Source of the DNA: G020348185 sp964525045
GTDB taxonomy: Bacteria > Nitrospirota > Nitrospiria > Nitrospirales > UBA8639
Length of the DNA stretch: 64,000 nucleotides
Assembly: GCA_964525045.1 (NCBI GenBank)
Contig: CAZGFD010000005.1
Coordinates: forward strand, 62,001-126,000
Direction: 5' to 3'
Positions 54,810 through 63,910 of the stretch are shown here, piece after piece (positions within the stretch are counted from its first letter, which is position 1; each line of letters starts with the position of its first letter). A program made the position numbers and the translations under genes. A model generated the notes under the pieces. The model was not told where the DNA came from. It ran no database searches and worked only from the letters and a program-made list of their open reading frames with translations.

Positions 54810-55802
54810 TTATGAAGGAAGTAAACCGTGTTGTTTGTACCAGTCCGCGGTAATCTGAAGACCGGTTTTCATGTCATATTCTGGTAAATACCCCAATTCA
54901 CCTTTCGCCTTAGAAATGTCAAAGGCCCTATTTTTCCTGAAGAAATCCGCGCGACGTCGATATAGAGGCGGCTCGATTCCCAACGGCTTACAAACGATTT
55001 CACATCCTAGGCTCGCCACCCAAAGGGGCCAGAACGGCAGCCTCCACCGAGGTATGGGAACCCCCAGGCAATTCGCGACCAGCGCGACCAACGTATTTAA
55101 CGTCACATACTCTTCTCCGGCTAAGGTGTAGATCTGGCCAATAGCCTCTTGTCGTTCAGACGACAAAATCATTCCCCTGACGAGATCATCGACATAGGTG
55201 AAATGGTAAAGAACCTCTCCATTCCCGAACATTATAAATCGTCGATTTTGAATATGTTTAAACAGTTTTAAAAATCTCAGATCCCCTGGTCCGTAAATCC
55301 CTGCGGGTCTTACGATGACCCCTGGCAACCCCGTCTCCTCAAACAATCTAATGGCCAGACGTTCCCCCTCCATCTTTGTCCGCTGGTATTCATCACCGGG
55401 ATTATAGGGACCGGTTTCTTTGCCGGGAGGATTGGAAATAGTTCCCTGCACACCAACCGTACTACAATGAACGACCCGTTCCACTCCCGCCTTCAATGAC
55501 GCTTCAAGAACGACCCGGGTTCCGGTCACATGTGTATCCCACACGAGCTGTTTGGACACCGCTTCCTGACGGTAGAGCGCGGCAAGGTGAAAAACCCTTG
55601 TGACGCCTTGAACGGCGTTCTCCACCGAATCGGGATCCATAACCGTGCCACGAACAATTTCCGCCCCGAGGGATTCTAAATCTTGAGTGTTGCTTGAGCG
55701 CCGTACCAGGGCACGAACCGATACCCCTTTCTCCAATAAAGCCCGGCAAAGGTGAGTCCCAGTAAATCCTGAAGCTCCAGTGACTAATGCCAGGTCCGTC
55801 AT
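54810..55802 (-). CDS. NAD-dependent sugar epimerase/dehydratase
   Basis: 330 residues from the ATG at 55802-55800, which has GGGAAAAG upstream; the open frame to 55853 overlaps glpD. The Rossmann motif is LVTGASGFTGTHL, the catalytic YxxxK is DEYQRTK near residue 146, and CSTVGV supplies the hydroxyl residue. The IVRPAGIYGPGD block is typical of the extended SDR group. The hopanoid-linked HpnA group is a possible match but is not certain. It is 10 bases from glpD and followed by a glycosyltransferase. Confidence 0.82.
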   Translation of the reverse strand: MTDLALVTGASGFTGTHLCRALLEKGVSVRALVRRSSNTQDLESLGAEIVRGTVMDPDSVENAVQGVTRVFHLAALYRQEAVSKQLVWDTHVTGTRVVLEASLKAGVERVVHCSTVGVQGTISNPPGKETGPYNPGDEYQRTKMEGERLAIRLFEETGLPGVIVRPAGIYGPGDLRFLKLFKHIQNRRFIMFGNGEVLYHFTYVDDLVRGMILSSERQEAIGQIYTLAGEEYVTLNTLVALVANCLGVPIPRWRLPFWPLWVASLGCEIVCKPLGIEPPLYRRRADFFRKNRAFDISKAKGELGYLPEYDMKTGLQITADWYKQHGLLPS

Positions 55803-55812
55803 CTTTTCCCAG

Positions 55813-57501
55813 TTATGAAAGGGGAGAGATCCTTGACTGGATGATTTCCTCAACTTCTTTTAGTTCATTTCGTTCCTTATTCATCTCCCAACTCATTTCC
55901 TTTGACATGCACATTGCACAGAGTTCAAGAAAATTCTTATCCGGGGATGATTGAGTGAAGTCAATGGTCATTCTCCGAAAAACCGCATCGGTAAGTTTTT
56001 GAGCTCCTTCTTCGCGGACACCATACATGAGCTCTGCCAAACTCACCGCCTGTGTTGTGGGCAGGGAAGGCCACGTCCGTCTTACTTCATCCAGGCCAAA
56101 GAGGACTCCGTGGTAAGCCGATCCATACTTGGTAATAAGAGATCGAATCATCTCCTCGCTAAATTGATCTGAGTGCTTTCGGGCCTCCTCATTCACAAAA
56201 CCCTCAACATCATCAATCTTTCCGCCATAGACGGGGGTGGAAGCCGTCAAAGATGAGGAAGGCGTTTTTCTTAATTTCTTCAAAGCCAGATTCACGACCT
56301 TCTCTGCCACATGCCGGGCTTCTGTAAACTTCACTCCAATGACTGACAGTAATCCCTTTATCCCATGCTCGTATTCATGGTCTTTTATTTCGTATTGTTT
56401 GCTAAATTGAGCCATTTCCCCTGCCGGATTTGGCGTAGGTTGGATCCCCCAATACACCCAGACAATATCGGTCGCCCTAATTGCTCCCGCGGGAAACCCT
56501 GTATTTAGATCATCAACAAAGGCCATAATCTCCGCCTCGGTCACTCCATGGTGAGGGCGCTCAGCGTCCAAGGGTAAGTGGGCCGTTCCAATTAAAGAGC
56601 CTTGATGGCAAGGGGTAATAATATAAAGACGAGATCCTTTTTGAAGGATGGCTTGGCTATCTTTATATTGACACTGACTATGTACACCCAAAGCATAGTT
56701 GGGAACGAGTTGCCGTTTCACCAAGATATTAAAGGCTCTCCCAAACGACGTCACAGGAGGCACTTTCGGATCTTGCGTAAGGGTTAAGACTCTATTGGCC
56801 CAAGGCCCACCGGCATTGATGACAAGCCGCGCTTGAATCTCGAACTTTTCATCCGACAAAACATCATGGGCGATGACCCCTTGAATCTCGTCTCCAGACC
56901 CCAAAAATCCTGTTATTTTAACATAATTAGCCAAATGAGCACCCGCCTGGTCTGCTGATTGGGCCAGGGCCATGAGGAGGCGTTCTGGATTGAGCAGCTG
57001 AGCGTCGTAGCAGAGGGCCGCACCGGTCAATCCTTCGTCATCAATCCCGGGCACTAACCGATGAAATTCCTCTTTGGAGAGAAGTTGGCTAGACGGTAGA
57101 TATTTTTGATGATGTAAGCCTCGATTCCGGTCAAACCCTATAAGGTCATGTATGAATAATGCGAGAGAAAAAAGCTCCTTGCCCCGAAGACCATGGCCAT
57201 AAGTCGGAAAGAGGAAGGGAAGTGGATGAATGAGATGAGGAGCGATACGCAAGAATGCGCTTCGTTCACGAATAGATTGCCTCATTCTCGAGAGGGCACC
57301 GTGCTGAAGATATCGGAGCCCCCCGTGGATGACCCTTAAACTGTTTGAAGACGTGGCATGACCAAAGTCACCCTGTTCTACAAGCCCAACCCGTAACCCG
57401 CGGAGGGCGCCCTCCCAAGCCAAGAACAAACCATACAATCCACCACCGACAATTAAAAGATCATAGGGTGCTTGGGTCAGGCGAATCAGGTCACGTTTCA
57501 T
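55813..57501 (-). CDS. glpD: FAD-dependent glycerol-3-phosphate dehydrogenase
   Basis: 562 residues. The FAD-binding motif is DLLIVGGGLYGLFLAWEGALRG at residues 14-35, followed by SSNSLRVIHGGLRYLQHG, YDAQLLNPERLLMALA, INAGGPWANRVL and a C-terminal domain of about 150 residues. It oxidises glycerol-3-phosphate to DHAP at the membrane and reduces quinone. It is the first gene of the cluster and could feed on glycerol phosphate released by GlpQ at 8.9 kb. A role in lipid turnover fits the glycosyltransferases next to it. Confidence 0.88.
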   Translation of the reverse strand: MKRDLIRLTQAPYDLLIVGGGLYGLFLAWEGALRGLRVGLVEQGDFGHATSSNSLRVIHGGLRYLQHGALSRMRQSIRERSAFLRIAPHLIHPLPFLFPTYGHGLRGKELFSLALFIHDLIGFDRNRGLHHQKYLPSSQLLSKEEFHRLVPGIDDEGLTGAALCYDAQLLNPERLLMALAQSADQAGAHLANYVKITGFLGSGDEIQGVIAHDVLSDEKFEIQARLVINAGGPWANRVLTLTQDPKVPPVTSFGRAFNILVKRQLVPNYALGVHSQCQYKDSQAILQKGSRLYIITPCHQGSLIGTAHLPLDAERPHHGVTEAEIMAFVDDLNTGFPAGAIRATDIVWVYWGIQPTPNPAGEMAQFSKQYEIKDHEYEHGIKGLLSVIGVKFTEARHVAEKVVNLALKKLRKTPSSSLTASTPVYGGKIDDVEGFVNEEARKHSDQFSEEMIRSLITKYGSAYHGVLFGLDEVRRTWPSLPTTQAVSLAELMYGVREEGAQKLTDAVFRRMTIDFTQSSPDKNFLELCAMCMSKEMSWEMNKERNELKEVEEIIQSRISPLS

Positions 57502-57986
57502 ATTTCAGGGAGGAGAGAACCAACAGATACTCACGATGGATATTCCTAAAGGTGAGGAAGAATCGGCTTCCCACGAATTGATGCCGGAATGGAAAACGAG
57601 AGTTGACAAGTCATTGGGTCCGAACCCCTTTTCCTGAGGGTCAATCATCCTTAAGACGGGAGGGGGGAACGTTCTTCGGAATACCAGGACAGACTCTTTT
57701 CAAGCTGGGGTGAAAAACAGCCGGTTGGCATTCCATACCCATTTCATAAGTATGGAGAGGCCACCCCATTCGGTCAACCCCCTTTTTTCATATCACAGGG
57801 TTAAGTAAATAAAATTCCTGGGGGTTGTCACTAACGTCTTCCTAAAAAACAATGTTTTTTCAGGATAACAGGTGCAAATATTTTAACAACCACCTATAAT
57901 CGGCAGGGACGGCACTTTTCGGTGGCCGGTGGCTCGGTGGGGGTCATCGTTCGGCCATCGGTCTCCTGAACCCCTCAAGGACCCCA
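57502..57986. other. Divergent intergenic region
   Basis: 485 bases between glpD and the plus-strand methyltransferase. No gene is seen. It holds a TATAAT box at 57895, a perfect AAAAAAC-AAT-GTTTTTT hairpin (57844-57860) and GC-rich leader sequence. Confidence 0.6.
57872..57900 (+). promoter_or_regulatory. Candidate promoter for the surface-sugar genes
   Basis: GTGCAA (57872-57877) and a perfect TATAAT (57895-57900) have a 17-base spacer. The leader of about 80 bases can fold (GGTGGCC-type repeats). Confidence 0.5.
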
Positions 57987-58745
57987 GTGAGTTCATCATA
58001 CCAAGCTTATGAAATGGGAGCTAAGGGAGGTATATCGGAGTCTCCGGATATTGAGACTTCTTCCGAAGAGTATGCGAGGCGATTCACTGGAAAGGTTGGA
58101 AAATGGCTTTTACAAATTCAAGAAGAGGCTACCTTAAAGTTATTGAGCCCCTATCGGAATGCGACGATCCTCGATGTTGGTGGAGGCCATGGACAACTCA
58201 CCAAGCCTCTTCTTGATTCCGGCTTCAAAGTCACAGTCTTCGGCAGCGCCTCAGCATGTGCAACCCGTATTCTGCCTTTGCGTGACGGTAAAAATTGTCA
58301 ATTTGCCACGGGCAATCTTCTCACACTCCCCTTTATCGATCGCGCGTTCGATGTGGTGATCAGCTATCGACTCTTGTCTCACGTCTCCAATTGGGAACAA
58401 CTTCTTTCAGAAATGTGTAGAGTGGCCAAAACCTCTGTTATTGTTGATTACCCGGAAGCTTATAGCATCAACTATTTGATACCATGGCTATTTCATGTGA
58501 AAAAGCAGATCGAGAAGAATACGAGACGCTTTCGATGCTTCCACGGTTACGAGTTGCTTGAGAAGTTTGAGTCCCTGGGATTTGGGTTGAGTGAACGCGT
58601 TCCGGAGTTTTTCCTCCCAATGGTATTGCACCGGACCATGAAGACCGCAAATCTTTCTCACGCGTTGGAGGGAGCATTTCGGCGACTTGGACTGACGGCA
58701 CGGTGGGGATCTCCGGTGATTTTAAAATTGGTGCGCAAGGGCTAA
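57987..58745 (+). CDS. Class I SAM-dependent methyltransferase
   Basis: 252 residues. Starts with GTG at 57987, five bases after an AAGGA site. The SAM-binding motif is TILDVGGGHGQLTKPLLDSG near residue 52, followed by a VVISYRLLSHVSNWEQLLSEMCRV post-motif block. C-terminal HRTMKTANLSHALEG is typical of glycan-cluster methyltransferases. Eight bases separate it from the glycosyltransferase gene. Substrate unknown. Confidence 0.8.
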   Translation: MSSSYQAYEMGAKGGISESPDIETSSEEYARRFTGKVGKWLLQIQEEATLKLLSPYRNATILDVGGGHGQLTKPLLDSGFKVTVFGSASACATRILPLRDGKNCQFATGNLLTLPFIDRAFDVVISYRLLSHVSNWEQLLSEMCRVAKTSVIVDYPEAYSINYLIPWLFHVKKQIEKNTRRFRCFHGYELLEKFESLGFGLSERVPEFFLPMVLHRTMKTANLSHALEGAFRRLGLTARWGSPVILKLVRKG

Positions 58746-58752
58746 TGCGCTC

Positions 58753-59913
58753 ATGCGATTACTTCTGCTCGCCTCTCATCCCTTCTATCAAGATCGAGGA
58801 ACTTCGATAGCGGTGGATCATGTGTTAAACGTGTTGAGTCAACGGGGGGATTTGGTGGATGTCCTGACTTATCACGAAGGGGGCGAAAAACAATACCCCA
58901 ACGTGTCGATTTATCGTATACCAGCCCTCTCTTTCGTGAAAAACATTCCTATAGGGTTCTCCTGGAAAAAAGTCTTGTGCGACGTTCTTTTGTTTTTTAA
59001 GACTGGAAAATTTTTGTTTCGAAATCGATATCACCTCATCCATGCCACGGAAGAAGCGGTGTTTATCGCTCTGATCATGAAATGGGTGTTTAAAGTACCC
59101 TATCTCTACGATATGGACTCATCCCTTCCCCAACAGTTGGTGGAAAAGTACTCCTGGCTCAAATACATGGCATTTGTATTAAATTTTCTGGAGCGGGTCG
59201 CGATCCAAAACGCCATCGCCGTACTCCCGGTTTGCGATGCCCTTGCTGATCTTGCGCTGAAATACAGAAACAATAATGTGGTGGTGGTTCATGATTTTCC
59301 GCTATCAGTTCATTCCAACGGTATTAAACAAATAAATTTGAAAACGGAGCTTGGCATCGAGGGAAGGATGGTGATGTATGTGGGAAATCTTGAAGGGTAT
59401 CAAGGCATTGACCTGTTATTGGAAAGTTTTTCCAAGGTTTTGAAAGTGATTGGAGGAATCGACTTGGTGATCATTGGCGGAGAAGAGAGGCATATCAAAG
59501 GCTACAAAGGAAAATCCAAAAGCCTTGGGATCGACTCACGAATACATTTTCTGGGGAAAAGGCCACTCCAAGACCTTGATGGATACCTGAAATCCGCAGA
59601 TATTCTTGTCTCTCCACGAATCAAAGGGAAGAACACCCCTATGAAGCTTTATTCGTACTTGTGGAGTGAAAAGCCGGTCCTTGTGACAAATGTTGAAAGT
59701 CATACACAGATCGTGAACAATGAGGTGACGTTCATTGCAGACCCCGAACCTGAAGCATTTGCAAAAGGAATGATCGCGTTGTTAGGGAATGAATCGTTAA
59801 GATTGAAGCTGGGAACTGAGGGAAAAAGGTGGGTTGAAGCCAGGTATAATTTTGAGGAATTTCGAAAGAAACTCAATTCGTTGTTCGATGAATTAGCCAA
59901 TTCAACGAGATAA
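58753..59913 (+). CDS. Family 4 glycosyltransferase
   Basis: 386 residues. GT-B fold: an N-terminal domain with LASHPFYQDRGTSIAVDHVL, and a C-terminal domain with MVMYVGNLEGYQGIDLLLESF, VIIGGEE and DILVSPRIKGKNTPMKLYSYLWSEKPVL. The last block, with a conserved E-like position replaced by KNTPMKL, resembles polysaccharide glycosyltransferases. It is co-transcribed with the methyltransferase. The substrate sugar is unknown. Confidence 0.83.
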   Translation: MRLLLLASHPFYQDRGTSIAVDHVLNVLSQRGDLVDVLTYHEGGEKQYPNVSIYRIPALSFVKNIPIGFSWKKVLCDVLLFFKTGKFLFRNRYHLIHATEEAVFIALIMKWVFKVPYLYDMDSSLPQQLVEKYSWLKYMAFVLNFLERVAIQNAIAVLPVCDALADLALKYRNNNVVVVHDFPLSVHSNGIKQINLKTELGIEGRMVMYVGNLEGYQGIDLLLESFSKVLKVIGGIDLVIIGGEERHIKGYKGKSKSLGIDSRIHFLGKRPLQDLDGYLKSADILVSPRIKGKNTPMKLYSYLWSEKPVLVTNVESHTQIVNNEVTFIADPEPEAFAKGMIALLGNESLRLKLGTEGKRWVEARYNFEEFRKKLNSLFDELANSTR

Positions 59914-59991
59914 ACCCCTTGCCAGACATTCCAGCCCATCTTTCCTTTCGCATGTCATGACGACAAGGCCAAAGACAAGTCCGTTCATCCC

Positions 59992-60693
59992 TTATCGAGC
60001 TCCAGTCCCAAAAATTACTACCTGGAGTGTCCGAACCAATATCCGGACATCCAACCATAGGGAAAGATTTCTCACATAGTGGAGGTCATACTGGAATTTT
60101 ATGTGAGACTCTTTAACTGACGCCGCATAGGGAAAACACGTTTGCGCCCACCCGGTAATTCCAGGCCGCACGGTATGTCGAAGTTCATAAAGGGGAATGA
60201 CGGCACGAAGTTCCTGAATAAAATGAGGCCGTTCCGGACGTGGCCCAATGAGACTCATATCCCCTCGAAGGACATTCAATAATTGAGGTAATTCATCAAG
60301 CCGCGGCGTTCGAAGCCATCGTCCCACCCTGGTGATGCGCCCATCGGACATACCTGCCCACTGGATACCCCCTTCTTCGGCATTCTGATGCATAGAGCGA
60401 AATTTGAGCAGGACGAAAGGCACCCCCAGACGACCGATTCGCACTTGCCGATAAAGAACCGGGCCTGAAGACTCGCATTTAATGAAGACGGCAATGAGAA
60501 AAAATACAGGGGCAAGACATATGAGACTCACCAGTGAACCACTAATGTCAATACATCGCTTCAGGATCATAAGTATTGGATTTATTTGCAAACCGGTCGA
60601 AACTTTTCTAGATGGCCATGGGCATTCCTCAATCAGGAGAGGAGCACACTGTTCCCTATATAAACCCTGATCACCCATAAGATCGTGACCCAT
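59992..60693 (-). CDS. Undecaprenyl-phosphate sugar phosphotransferase (initiating sugar transferase)
   Basis: 233 residues. Short form: one membrane segment (about 47-67, SGSLVSLICLAPVFFLIAVFI) and the bacterial sugar transferase domain with LKRCIDISGS, VLLKFRSMHQNAE, RLDELPQLLNVLRGDMSLIGPRPERPHF and TVRPGITGWAQ. It attaches the first sugar phosphate to the lipid carrier for a surface polysaccharide. The upstream membrane region of longer homologues is missing, as usual for this subfamily. An AGGAG site lies nine bases before the ATG. Convergent with the GT4 gene. Confidence 0.9.
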   Translation of the reverse strand: MGHDLMGDQGLYREQCAPLLIEECPWPSRKVSTGLQINPILMILKRCIDISGSLVSLICLAPVFFLIAVFIKCESSGPVLYRQVRIGRLGVPFVLLKFRSMHQNAEEGGIQWAGMSDGRITRVGRWLRTPRLDELPQLLNVLRGDMSLIGPRPERPHFIQELRAVIPLYELRHTVRPGITGWAQTCFPYAASVKESHIKFQYDLHYVRNLSLWLDVRILVRTLQVVIFGTGAR

Positions 60694-60950
60694 AGGCTTT
60701 GTCTCCTACCTGACTCCCCTGACCTCGTTTGTTATCCAACCTATTAGGTAACAAGAAATTCAAACTTTGGGTCCGGATTTTCCTGTCCATTTATTCCGCA
60801 GCAATTCCACCAATCCTTCACAAAAAATTATACGTCAAATGGATAGCGAATCAAGACCAAAAGGGCGATGCTTTCCTAAGGACGACCATTCATATATCTA
60901 ATTCTTCGTGCCAACTTATTACCGATTGGTGGGACCTTGTTTGCTGAAAA
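60694..60950. other. Intergenic region before the first tRNA remnant
   Basis: About 260 bases with no convincing gene or signal. Confidence 0.4.
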
Positions 60951-60998
60951 GTGGGTCTCCCGACACGAATTGAACCTACGACAAGCGGGTGAGGAAAA
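60951..60998 (-). pseudogene. Degenerate 3' half of a tRNA, copy 1
   Basis: On the minus strand the sequence contains a T-arm-like block (GGTTCAAT within TCGTAGGTTCAATTCGTG) and a 3' end GGGAGACCCA. It matches the copy at 63649 at about three quarters of positions. There is no intact 5' half, so this is not a working tRNA. Such fragments are often left where an integrase used a tRNA 3' end. Confidence 0.55.
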
Positions 60999-61192
60999 GA
61001 AGAGTGTGAATTCAGAAAGCCAATATCTATAGGGAATTCAAGCCTTTTGTGGCTTACGGAAACGGACGGGAGCGGACCAAATCGGGCCGCCTGTCCGCAA
61101 CCGCTCCGCAACCCGTGTACTGGCTTCTTTCAATGAAGGGGTAGTACCCCCACCATGGCAATCGAGGGCGTAACGGCAGGGGCCCTTGGGGT

Positions 61193-61453
61193 ATGAGTGA
61201 CCCTAGCCACCCCGGCACACATTTTGTAATGGCGTTGCTAGTGTATGCAATCCGCAGGGTCGGCCGTTCGGAATCGGTTGTTCGACCAGGTGTTGTTGTC
61301 GCAATCCGCATTTTCGTCGACAAGATCATTGCTCGTATTGCGCTTCGCGACATTACCGAGAAGGGTATTGTTGATAGCCCCTTATCTTACCCGGATTCCA
61401 TTATTTCCGTTCTGCTTGGCGGTATTCCCAAGAGCAGTGAGGGGGAGAGGTAG
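61193..61453 (+). CDS. Uncertain hypothetical protein
   Basis: 86 residues with a hydrophobic middle (VMALLVYAIRRVG, VVVAIRIFVDKIIARIA). The composition is coding-like and a GGGG stretch precedes the ATG, but I recognise no family and cannot rule out chance. It lies between the two tRNA remnants. Confidence 0.3.
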   Translation: MSDPSHPGTHFVMALLVYAIRRVGRSESVVRPGVVVAIRIFVDKIIARIALRDITEKGIVDSPLSYPDSIISVLLGGIPKSSEGER

Positions 61454-61615
61454 TTCCGGCGACACCGGCTAGAACCTTGCGACAATTCTCAACTTTTGTC
61501 AAACAAGTTTTATTGGAAGCCGAGTCGAAAAAATCCCGCTCTCTTGCAACGCGGTTATGGAGCGTTATCTCCCGTCCGTAAAAGGTAAATATTGCATTTT
61601 ATCCATCAAAACCGA

Positions 61616-61951
61616 CTAGTCCTTTTGTCCTTGAAACACAACCTTCCCGCCTTGAGAAATTGTCGCCCCTGCCTGGTGTTCCCAGAAGACTATACTCTCA
61701 TCTGGGTTCGCATAGCGTACGCCGCTTGCTGACACTGCCCGGGGCAGAGTAACCGTACCGAGAGACTTGTAGGTGAACGTGACTGTCTCCTCGTCAATGT
61801 TAAATGTCGCAGCCACGGTGTTTGAACCACCAGAATATAAGGCAGTAATCGTGTTCGACATCTCGTTCAGGGGTGCCCGGTTGGCAAGGTACAGAGCCCC
61901 CGCGATGAGGAGTATCAGAACGACCATGCCCACGAGTATGTTTTTATTCAT
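61616..61951 (-). CDS. MliC-like membrane-anchored protein
   Basis: 111 residues. One N-terminal hydrophobic segment (residues 5-23) is followed by a small beta domain. The core AVSASGVRYANPDESIVFWEHQAGATI matches the MliC domain of C-type lysozyme inhibitors (serine and tyrosine near SASGVRY are the typical residues). The family protects peptidoglycan or periplasm against host or protist lysozyme. The usual cysteine pair of secreted members is absent. Confidence 0.72.
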   Translation of the reverse strand: MNKNILVGMVVLILLIAGALYLANRAPLNEMSNTITALYSGGSNTVAATFNIDEETVTFTYKSLGTVTLPRAVSASGVRYANPDESIVFWEHQAGATISQGGKVVFQGQKD

Positions 61952-62175
61952 TACTATAAAGACCCAGAACTTGGATTGGCTCTATTATAAGTCATTTATT
62001 GGAGTCCCAAACAAACCAGCTAATGTAAAGGCGGTCTTGAGTGGACTGCATGTGATGCATTACACTTTTCTCCTTTCCTAGGAAATACTCAATCATTAAA
62101 TTGTGTACCCCCCCTCTAATCATGGATGGATTCCACGAAAGGAGACCTTACCTGGTTCAAGCGCACCCAGGGCGG

Positions 62176-63501
62176 ATGCCAGGTTCCATGGGAATGGGTC
62201 TCAGCCTATCTGTTTGGATGGCGGTCACACTATTCTGCACCCTGTTCGGCCTCACTATCGTGGGATGCAGCGGCTTCGATCCCAAACCCCTCGAAGCCGT
62301 GCCCATCGAAAAACGTGCGCTGCGTCAAACCCAGGGTCAAGTCACCATCGCCTCAGTCGCGCTGACCGAAGAGGAAAGTGAAGCGGTATATGGGGTGGAC
62401 TTGGGGAAAACAGGCATTCAGCCTGTTTGGCTGCAAGTAGAAAATAATACGCCCTCTACCTACTGGCTCATCGAAAGTAGCCTCGACCCTGATTACTTCT
62501 CACCTTTGGAGGCCGCCTACGAAAACCACGTTCTCTTCGATGATTCCACGAACCATCATATGGATAACTATTTTGTGCAACAAGCATTCAAAAATCCCGT
62601 GGGCCCTCATTCCACAGAATCGGGCTTCGTATTAGTAAATTTGTCTCGAGGACGCAAGTTCATCCATGTGGCGCTATTGAGCCCAGGGCATGTCAAAGGC
62701 TTTGACTTCATTCTCCCTGTCCCGGGTCTGAAGGCCGACCATCTCCAAGTGGACTTTGATAGGCTCTACACCGACGAAGAGCTTATTTATATTGAGGACC
62801 ATAAGGCCTTTCGTATGGCCCTACAACAATTACCCTGCTGTACCACCAATGAAGATGGAACCGAAAATGGGGACCCGCTCAATTTGGTGATCATTGGCCC
62901 TCAAGGGGCACTCGAACCTCAATTCCTTTCACGTGGATGGTACGAAACCGAGGTTATTTATGAGGGGTCTATTTGGAAGACAGTCCAATCCTTTTTCTTT
63001 GGGTCCCACTATCGACATTCCCCTGTAAGCCCTCTCTATTTATTTGGCCGTCCGCAAGACTTGGCTATCCAAAAACCTCGGAGGACGATCGATAAACGCA
63101 ATCATTTGCGCTTGTGGCTCAGTCCCTATCGGTTCAGAGGGGAACGAGTCTGGGTGGGCCAGATCAGTCGTGATATTGGCGTGCGCTTGACGACGAAAAC
63201 CTGGAGTTTTACCACCCATAGGATCGATCCGGATGTCGACGAAGCCCGAAATTTTCTCGTCGCGGACCTGCTGTATACCGGAGGAATCGAAAAAATTGGC
63301 TGGGTTGCTGGGCTGGGGGTTGCCAAACCCGATTATCCGCAATGGAATCTCACCGGGGATCCGTATTTCCATGATGGTCTCCGGGTAGTTCTTCTCCTTT
63401 CAAAAGATTACACGGCCATGTCGGACGTTCGCTTCCTTGATTGGGAAGACCCATCCTTAAAAAAATCCCGTCATTTTCGAAAGATTCAAAACCGCCCTTA
63501 G
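62176..63501 (+). CDS. Lipoprotein with LssY C-terminal-type domain
   Basis: 441 residues from the ATG at 62176. A signal core and the lipobox TIVGC lie near residue 31. The second half carries the LssY-type pattern: FLSRGWYETEV, SPLYLFGRPQDLAIQKPR, KRNHLRLWLSP, VWVGQISRDIGVR, and HRIDPDVDEAR. In other proteins the domain is attached to PAP2 or DedA membrane parts, and its activity is not known. The start is uncertain: TTG at 62101 and ATG at 62122 are also in frame, and a ribosome site GGAG lies before a CTG at 62152. Confidence 0.75.
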   Translation: MPGSMGMGLSLSVWMAVTLFCTLFGLTIVGCSGFDPKPLEAVPIEKRALRQTQGQVTIASVALTEEESEAVYGVDLGKTGIQPVWLQVENNTPSTYWLIESSLDPDYFSPLEAAYENHVLFDDSTNHHMDNYFVQQAFKNPVGPHSTESGFVLVNLSRGRKFIHVALLSPGHVKGFDFILPVPGLKADHLQVDFDRLYTDEELIYIEDHKAFRMALQQLPCCTTNEDGTENGDPLNLVIIGPQGALEPQFLSRGWYETEVIYEGSIWKTVQSFFFGSHYRHSPVSPLYLFGRPQDLAIQKPRRTIDKRNHLRLWLSPYRFRGERVWVGQISRDIGVRLTTKTWSFTTHRIDPDVDEARNFLVADLLYTGGIEKIGWVAGLGVAKPDYPQWNLTGDPYFHDGLRVVLLLSKDYTAMSDVRFLDWEDPSLKKSRHFRKIQNRP

Positions 63502-63648
63502 CCACTCAAGGTTAGCCGCCCTTCGCATTACCGGTATGAACCCTCCATATAAATAAAAAGAGTACACTTTAGGTTACACCCGAGCCTTCCGCCGAAAGAG
63601 GAGAAGATCGTGGTGAACTTGAAATGTTTAAACCCTTGGAAGAAAAAC

Positions 63649-63696
63649 TGGTGCCCCCGACACGGATCGAATGTGCGACATGCGGTTTAGGAAAAT
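63649..63696 (-). pseudogene. 3' half of a tRNA (Arg-CCU-like), copy 2
   Basis: On the minus strand TTCCTAA (a 7-base anticodon loop with CCU), ACCGC, then a T-arm containing ATTCGAT and the 3' end GGGGGCACCA are in normal order. The 5' half of the anticodon stem no longer pairs, so this is a remnant. It points the same way as the copy at 60951. Confidence 0.62.
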
Positions 63697-63724
63697 TGTT
63701 GACGCACCCGCCAACCTTCTATGG

Positions 63725-63881
63725 CGAGCGGGCGGGCGCTTGGACGGCGTATATCATTGCACTGGAGGCTAAATAGTCAATTCATCAAAGCGATCTCGCA
63801 AGTCGGATTGATTTTGTGTTAACGCCTCGGGGAAAAGCGAAGCAAGGCTTATTATCGCAATGTAAGAAACCCGCCCGCTCG
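63725..63881. repeat. 12-bp perfect inverted repeat
   Basis: CGAGCGGGCGGG (63725-63736) and CCCGCCCGCTCG (63870-63881) are exact reverse complements, 133 bases apart, just beyond the second tRNA remnant and just before an unknown gene. Confidence 0.7.
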
Positions 63882-63910
63882 GCAGAGAAAGATAGGATAA
63901 AGATGATGTA

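Larger units (their letters stand above)
63502..63910. other. Intergenic region with tRNA remnant and inverted repeat
   Basis: About 400 bases without a supported gene. It holds the second tRNA-like fragment and a GC-rich 12-bp inverted repeat. A 73-residue minus-strand reading at 63769-63990 overlaps the plus-strand gene below and is not supported. Confidence 0.5.

Noticed and set aside
60951..60998. Possible complete tRNA gene
   Set aside because: Only a 3' half is present; no acceptor or D arm could be found on the other side.
61054..61353. 99-residue minus-strand reading
   Set aside because: Arginine- and proline-rich composition typical of a non-coding frame; the plus-strand alternative is more plausible, though also weak.
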